Assembly: GCA_001899635.1 (NCBI GenBank)
Contig: MKVQ01000013.1
Span: forward strand, 119,974 to 183,973
Reading direction: 5' to 3'
DNA: 64,000 nucleotides
DNA from: Myxococcales bacterium 68-20
GTDB lineage: Bacteria; Myxococcota_A; Polyangia; Polyangiales; Polyangiaceae
The translations under genes were made by a program, and so were the position numbers. The notes below the pieces were generated by a model. That model did not search any database. It was not told the origin of the DNA and saw only the letters and a list, made by a program, of their open reading frames with translations. Of this stretch, positions 58,346 through 64,000 are shown piece after piece. The first letter of the stretch is position 1; every line of letters starts with the position of its first letter.

Positions 58346-59566
58346 GTGACGCAGCCCGAGACCCCCGCACCGGCGCCCGCCACCTCTGGTGGGAGCACGA
58401 GCGAGAACTCGAACACCGGCGAGGAGTCGCCCGCGACGGAAGTCCGGGTCCACCTCTTCGCTCGTACGGACGTCGGCCAGGTCCGCGAGCACAACGAGGA
58501 CAACTTCCTCGTCGCGGATCTCACGCGCCGCTCGCGCGGCCTGCTCGAGGCAAACCGCGCAACGGTCATCGGCGAGCAAGGCGCCGTCTTCGCCGTCTGC
58601 GACGGCATGGGCGGCGCCGCAGCGGGAGAGATCGCGAGCCAGCTCGCCGTCGACATCATCTACGAGCGCCTCGTCGACGGGCTCGGCGACCGGCCGATCA
58701 AGCGCGACGACCTCGCTCGTCGCCTCGTCCGAGCCGTCGAGTCGGCCGGGCTCCGCATCTTCCATGAGGCCAAAGCCGACCGCTCGCGCCGCGGCATGGG
58801 CACCACCGTCACGGCGGCCGCCCTCGTGGACGAGGTCCTGTTCTTTGCGCAGGTCGGCGACTCGCGCGGCTACATCCTCCGCGGCGACACGCTCGTGCAG
58901 CTCACGCGCGATCAGTCGCTCGTGAACCAGCTCATCGAAGCCGGCCAGCTCACCGAGGAAGAGGCCGAGACCTTCGAGCACAACAACATCATCCTCCAGG
59001 CGCTCGGTACGTCGGACACGGTGCAGGTCGACCTCACGTACGCCGAGGTCCGCCGCGGAGACATCCTGCTCCTCTGCTCCGACGGCCTCTCAGGCATGGT
59101 CCGCTTCGAGGACATCCGCGAGACGCTCCGGTCCGGCGCCGAGCCGCTCGACATCTGCAAGGCCCTCACCGAGCGCGCCAACCAGGCCGGTGGCCACGAC
59201 AACATCACCGTCATCATCGTCCAGTTCGACGGTCCGACGCTCAAGCCGAGCGACGCCGAAGGCGGCGAACCGCTCAAGTATCGCAAGTACGTCCTCGCCG
59301 ACGAGTCGCTCGACGAGAAGACCCGCCCGATGCCGGCGATCGACGTCGGCGCGATCACTCCCAGCGACTCGAGCGTCGGGGAGAGCGCCCCGCGAACGAC
59401 GTCGAACGCGCCGACGAGCTGGCAGGAGCAAGGCCTCCACGGCGGTGACCACGACTACGACCGCGTCGACATCCCCGGTACGCACGTGCCGGTCTGGATG
59501 GTGATCGGCATCGTCGCCGGCGTCGTCATCCTCCTCGCTGGTACGGCGTTCCTCCTCCTCCGCTAG
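58346..59566 (+). CDS. PP2C-type Ser/Thr phosphatase with C-terminal membrane helix
   Basis: A 406-residue phosphatase. Typical metal-binding motifs are present: VREHNEDNFLVA, AVCDGMGGAAAGE, AQVGDSRGYIL, LLCSDGLSGM and GGHDNITVII. After a Ser/Pro-rich spacer a single transmembrane helix (VWMVIGIVAGVVILLAGTAFLLL) ends the protein, so the catalytic domain is probably cytoplasmic. It reverses kinase phosphorylation and pairs with the FHA protein upstream. The GTG start at 58346 is 18 bp after that stop. Confidence 0.9.
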   Translation: MTQPETPAPAPATSGGSTSENSNTGEESPATEVRVHLFARTDVGQVREHNEDNFLVADLTRRSRGLLEANRATVIGEQGAVFAVCDGMGGAAAGEIASQLAVDIIYERLVDGLGDRPIKRDDLARRLVRAVESAGLRIFHEAKADRSRRGMGTTVTAAALVDEVLFFAQVGDSRGYILRGDTLVQLTRDQSLVNQLIEAGQLTEEEAETFEHNNIILQALGTSDTVQVDLTYAEVRRGDILLLCSDGLSGMVRFEDIRETLRSGAEPLDICKALTERANQAGGHDNITVIIVQFDGPTLKPSDAEGGEPLKYRKYVLADESLDEKTRPMPAIDVGAITPSDSSVGESAPRTTSNAPTSWQEQGLHGGDHDYDRVDIPGTHVPVWMVIGIVAGVVILLAGTAFLLLR

Positions 59567-59585
59567 CCCGGGCTAGGGTCTCGGC

Positions 59586-60416
59586 TCAGAGCAGCTTCGC
59601 GGCGATCGGGTTCTCCGCATCGATCGCGAGGGCCTCGCGCGCCGCCGCGCGCGCGCCGTCGCGGTCCATCCTCGCGAGACGCGCCACTCCGATCCACGAC
59701 CAGGCGGCCGAGGCGCGCGTCCGATCCGGATCGTCGGTCAACGGAGCGAGGATCTCCTCGGCCTCCGCGAACGCATCGCGCCGGAGGAGCTGTCGCGCGA
59801 CGAGCATGACGAGCTCCGGCGCATCTCCGAACCGCAGACGCGCGCGGCCGATGACGTCGTCCGCCTCCCCTTCCCGATCGAGGCGGAGCAGACACTCGGC
59901 GAGGCCGAGGTAACCGGCGAGCGCGTCGGGCTCGACCTGCGTGAGGCGGAGGTACTGCTCGCGCGACTCTTCGAATGCACCGCGCTGGAAGAGCCTGCGA
60001 GCGAGGTTCGAGCGCGCCGGGACGAAGCCGGGGTCGACCTTCAAGGCCTGACGGTAGTGCCCCTCGGCTTCCTTCCCGATGTCGCGCTTGTCCGCCAAGA
60101 GGCCGAGCGCGTGGTGCGGCGCAGGCAGGTCGGGGTTGAGGTCGCGCGCCTTGATGAAGTGCTTCCGGGCGCGCTGGAGGTTGCCGCGTCGCAGCTCGAC
60201 GTACCCGAGGTTCACCCAGGCCTCCGTGAACCGCGGGCTGTACTCGAGCGCGACGGAGAACCGCGCCTCTGCGGTCGAGAGATCCCCGGCGGCGAGCGCG
60301 GCCGCGCCATCTCGGTTCAGCTCCAGCGCCTTCGGAGGCAGCGGAGGGACCGTCGAGCAAGCCAGCGTGAGCGCGCACGACAGAGCCACGACGAGGGCGA
60401 GCATCACGAGGCGCAT
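59586..60416 (-). CDS. TPR-repeat lipoprotein
   Basis: A 276-residue lipoprotein (lipobox LTLAC, Cys20). Consecutive TPR motifs cover the protein: AAALAAGDLSTAEARFSVALEYSPRFTEAWVNLGYVELRRGNLQRARKHFIKARDLNP, then further repeats ending with IGVARLARMDRDGARAAAREALAIDAENP. It is probably an envelope scaffold. The ATG at 60416 starts the signal peptide and is chosen over an upstream extension. It converges on the PP2C gene (20-bp gap) and diverges from the small CxxC gene at 60624. Confidence 0.8.
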   Translation of the reverse strand: MRLVMLALVVALSCALTLACSTVPPLPPKALELNRDGAAALAAGDLSTAEARFSVALEYSPRFTEAWVNLGYVELRRGNLQRARKHFIKARDLNPDLPAPHHALGLLADKRDIGKEAEGHYRQALKVDPGFVPARSNLARRLFQRGAFEESREQYLRLTQVEPDALAGYLGLAECLLRLDREGEADDVIGRARLRFGDAPELVMLVARQLLRRDAFAEAEEILAPLTDDPDRTRASAAWSWIGVARLARMDRDGARAAAREALAIDAENPIAAKLL

Positions 60417-60623
60417 GGTGCCGCTGTCGGCCGGAGGCTCTGCTTGGTTGCGTGCATTCGACGAGGCCGACCGAAGGCCCAGCCCCCACCTCGCCAGCAC
60501 AGCCGACGCGAGCGCGGAGGACCAAGCCCAAGTAGACGTATTTCCTCGGAGAGAACTGCGTCGCGGGAGCTGCTCGGAGGCCGTGCGATGGCACGCGGGG
60601 TGCGCTATGTATGAGCCAGGTCC

Positions 60624-60878
60624 ATGAGCGTGCCCAAGGGATTCGTCAGCGCGACCCACTCGGTTCTCTTCGAAGACGGCGAAGATCGCTGCAGCGTCTG
60701 CACCGAACCGCTCGGGGCCGAAGGCGACGACGGAACCGAGGTCCGTGGTCGTGGCCTGCTCGTGTGGGCTCGCGGCGAGGAGCGTCGCTACGAGGAGCCG
60801 CACCTCTGTCCGAGCTGCGCGTCGGCGATCGGTGTCAGCGCCCTCCAGCGCTGGGAGATCGAGGAAGACGAGGGCTGA
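60624..60878 (+). CDS. Small double-CxxC zinc-ribbon-like protein
   Basis: An 84-residue protein with CSVC at about residue 23 and CPSC at about 62, separated by an acidic stretch, a spacing suitable for one zinc ribbon. No other domain is visible. The ATG at 60624 follows a GGT-rich upstream. Function unknown. Confidence 0.6.
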   Translation: MSVPKGFVSATHSVLFEDGEDRCSVCTEPLGAEGDDGTEVRGRGLLVWARGEERRYEEPHLCPSCASAIGVSALQRWEIEEDEG

Positions 60879-60956
60879 CGCGCCGCCCCCCTCGAGCGGT
60901 CGAGGGGGCGACGTCGCACGATGCGAGCGCGCAGGCGCCGGCCATGCAGGCGCGGC

Positions 60957-61769
60957 TCACTGGAGCACTTCGTCGTCGGGCTCGTCGAAAGGCGACGGAG
61001 GGCGCCGCTCGAGGTGCTCGAGGCAGAGCGCGCGAAGCGCGGGCGCGACGGTGGTCGACGTCGCGACGAGCCGAAGCTCCTGACGAACGAGCAGCCCGAC
61101 GAGCGGCGCGCTGACCTCGAGCGGAGTGTCGGGGTTCAGCACGAGCGCGATCCGGATTCGCGGCCGATGAGTCCATCGCGGCGTCCGGGCGATCTGCGAG
61201 AGGACGTCGGGACGGCAGGGCCGACGCGAGGCGAGCGACAGCACGTCGTCCTCGATGACCTTCGGGTTCGACAGGAGCTGCCGGATGACGTCGGGATGCG
61301 GATCGCGCAGGAGCCGTTCGGTCATCGCCCGATCGGGCTTGCGGGCAAGTGACTTGCGCTCGCCGAGCGTCAGCGGCCTCCCCCGTCCGTAGTCGGGGAT
61401 GCGATCTTCCTCGGGATGGGGGACGTCGCGCGCGGGGGCGACCGAGAGCGGCTGCCTCACGAGCCGCTCGAGTGCGAGGTGTGGAACGCCGGCCGCCTCC
61501 TCGCGCAGGAGCTGCACCACGGGGCCGAGCAACGGGTCCTGGAGCGCATCGACGAGCGCGACGAGGGCCTCGCGCGCCGAGGGCTCGGCCTGCTCGGCAC
61601 GCGCGCAGAGGACGTCGAGCGCTCGCGCCAGCTCGACGACATCCCCCCTCCGGAGCAACGACCTCACGTACGAGACGCGGAGCTCGGCCTCCGGGATCGA
61701 CCGCGTCGCGCGAATGATCGCCTCGGCGCGCTCGCCGGGAGGCCCGGCGCTCAGGAGCCAGCCTCCCAC
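60957..61769 (-). CDS. Helical-repeat protein of unknown function
   Basis: A 270-residue soluble protein of helical repeats. A central motif reads TERLLRDPHPDVIRQLLSNPKVIEDDVLSLASRRPCRPDVLSQIARTPRWTHRPRIRIALVLNPDTPLEVSAPLVGLL. Each repeat has an R-x-P-x-x-D-V pattern followed by LSNP/LNPD, similar to leucine-rich-variant or DUF2336-like repeats. A role in protein binding is likely. It overlaps the truncated kinase gene upstream by 19 bp, so the two are coupled. Family not named. Confidence 0.65.
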   Translation of the reverse strand: MGGWLLSAGPPGERAEAIIRATRSIPEAELRVSYVRSLLRRGDVVELARALDVLCARAEQAEPSAREALVALVDALQDPLLGPVVQLLREEAAGVPHLALERLVRQPLSVAPARDVPHPEEDRIPDYGRGRPLTLGERKSLARKPDRAMTERLLRDPHPDVIRQLLSNPKVIEDDVLSLASRRPCRPDVLSQIARTPRWTHRPRIRIALVLNPDTPLEVSAPLVGLLVRQELRLVATSTTVAPALRALCLEHLERRPPSPFDEPDDEVLQ

Positions 61770-62050
61770 TTCCTCTTCGCCTCGCGCTCGAAGCGTGCAC
61801 CAGCCTCGGCGACGCTCGCGAGCTCACCGGCATCTCCTAGTTCACTCGACTCGAGGGCGCACGCGATGTCGAGGTGCGGGTCGAGCGCGCGCCGGACCGA
61901 GCCGGTGCCGCCGCGGCCCATCGTCCGGATGAGCCGGAATCGACCTGCGACGACCCTGTTCTTCTCGAGCATCATCGTGAAAGGCCCCGCATAGGAGCGT
62001 GCCGGTCCCGAGTCCGAGCCCGAGCCCGGGGCCCCGACAGGTACAGCCAT
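61751..62050 (-). pseudogene. Truncated Ser/Thr kinase N-lobe
   Basis: A 99-residue frame that begins like a kinase. It reads GRFRLIRTMGRGGTGSVRRALDPH with the glycine loop, and later ARFEREAK resembles the C-helix. The ATP-binding lysine position reads CALE, not AIK, and nothing of the catalytic loop or DFG remains. It could be a decayed kinase or a short N-lobe-derived regulatory peptide. It overlaps the downstream gene, so it may still be translated. Confidence 0.6.
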
Positions 62051-62344
62051 TCCAGGCTAACAGCGCGTCGCGCCACGCGGAAGCGAGCGGCTCGTGCGAA
62101 AGCGCCTGCAGGCAGACGGCGCGCGGTCCACGGCGCGCGGTTCCGCGACACGACACAACGGGAGGCGCTTGAAGAGCATCCCAACGAGGGTCGACGCGAG
62201 CTGCGGCTCGAACAGCCTCTGCACCCGCTTGCGCCAGGTCGTGTGGAACGCGAAACTAGGCCCACTGCCTTGTCCGATTTCACGGTGGAGCTCTTGGTCC
62301 CGATTCGGCGTTTGCCGACCCCTCTCGACCGGGATGGTCGGGGT

Positions 62345-62734
62345 ATGCCCGAGACGTCGTCCGTCGACCCGACCCCGGGTTCTCTTCGGGTCGTGGCGGC
62401 GGGCGGCTCCGATCCGCCCAGACCGATCCAGACGCCGGGCGAAGGCGAGGACGTCGAGCTCGAGGACTCACCGGTCAGCGCGACTCCGCGCCGGTACAAG
62501 GTGATTTTTCACAACGACGACTACACGACGCAGGAGTTCGTGGTTTACGTGCTCGAGCGGTTCTTTCACAAGTCGGAGACCGAAGCCCGACACATCATGT
62601 TGACGGTGCATCACAAGGGAGCCGCGGTCGCCGGCGTCTACACCAAGGACGTCGCCGAGACGAAAGCTCAGCAGGTAATGGACGCCGCTCGCGAGAACGG
62701 TATGCCGCTGCTCCTCACGACCGAGCCGGAATAA
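62345..62734 (+). CDS. clpS: ClpS adaptor protein
   Basis: A 129-residue protein. The core, from about residue 45, reads RRYKVIFHNDDYTTQEFVVYVLERFFHKSETEARHIMLTVHHKGAAVAGVYTKDVAETKAQQV, which is the ClpS N-degron-binding fold. The HNDDYT segment and the MLTVHHKG pocket are conserved. It delivers N-end-rule substrates to ClpA. The first about 40 residues are a Pro/Ser/Asp-rich extension beyond the usual about 100-residue protein. It is followed after 16 bp by clpA. Confidence 0.92.
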   Translation: MPETSSVDPTPGSLRVVAAGGSDPPRPIQTPGEGEDVELEDSPVSATPRRYKVIFHNDDYTTQEFVVYVLERFFHKSETEARHIMLTVHHKGAAVAGVYTKDVAETKAQQVMDAARENGMPLLLTTEPE

Positions 62735-62750
62735 GTAAGGTAGACGAACG

Positions 62751-64000
<1,250 letters not shown>

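Overview
The window is high-GC DNA that reads most like a myxobacterium of the Polyangia/Polyangiales type. This is an inference from content. It carries many lipoproteins whose lipobox is followed by Asp/Gly/Ala-rich linkers, Ser/Thr kinase, FHA and PP2C signalling genes, a TPR/PEGA-like protein next to a kinase, ClpS-ClpA, Cys-rich NCGxCGN repeats, frequent GTG/TTG starts, and long strings of genes joined by 4-base ATGA/GTGA overlaps. The first gene (HEAT-like C-terminus) and the last (ClpA) are cut by the window edges.

0-4 kb: an Omp85-like barrel, then a two-gene haem lipoprotein unit including a five-haem cytochrome c. 4-13.5 kb: a predicted nickel (or cobalt) homeostasis region. It holds NikR with a His-rich tail, a TonB-dependent receptor fused to a TonB-like domain, two secreted lipoproteins, a NiCoT-like permease, a Cys-rich secreted protein, and a duplicated module (Cys/His lipoprotein plus YtkA/FixH-like lipoprotein) around an outer-membrane barrel. 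Four matching sites of the form GTNNNAN-N14-GTNNNAC lie at three promoters and closely resemble a NikR operator, giving a local regulon. 14.5-17 kb: a bufferin-like RiPP operon. Its order is a precursor with GEAGCSAGHKA repeats, a DUF692 (MNIO) enzyme and a DUF2063-type partner, with a terminator-like hairpin between precursor and enzyme.

17-20 kb: a YceI-like lipoprotein, a CPA2 antiporter, and a SEC-C protein with an HExxH motif. 20.3-27.6 kb: a four-gene MoxR/vWA/beta-propeller ternary-type system ending in a 1227-residue PP2C plus propeller protein. It is bracketed by 49-bp direct repeats of the SEC-C gene 3' end, and the right-hand repeat sits in a composite pseudogene. 28-30 kb: small secreted and HD-like genes. 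30.9-39.2 kb: an ECF sigma factor, its membrane partner and five secreted proteins (Cys-rich, propeller-like, RCC1, IgGFc-binding type) in one coupled operon.

39-43.5 kb: a MocR regulator diverging from a flavin split-barrel/GNAT fusion with clear operators between them, then a MATE exporter with a palindromic operator. 43.9-48.7 kb: TPR protein, Ser/Thr kinase, STAS and HATPase anti-sigma pair, TetR regulator. 48.8-49.3 kb: a 58-bp tandem repeat and tRNA-Thr(CGT). 49.3-52.3 kb: a GMC oxidoreductase, a small partner and a FadR-type regulator. 52.5-62 kb: threonine aldolase, TPR lipoproteins, an acidic-tailed protein, a barrel, FHA and PP2C genes, and a truncated kinase N-lobe. 62.3 kb to the end: clpS-clpA.
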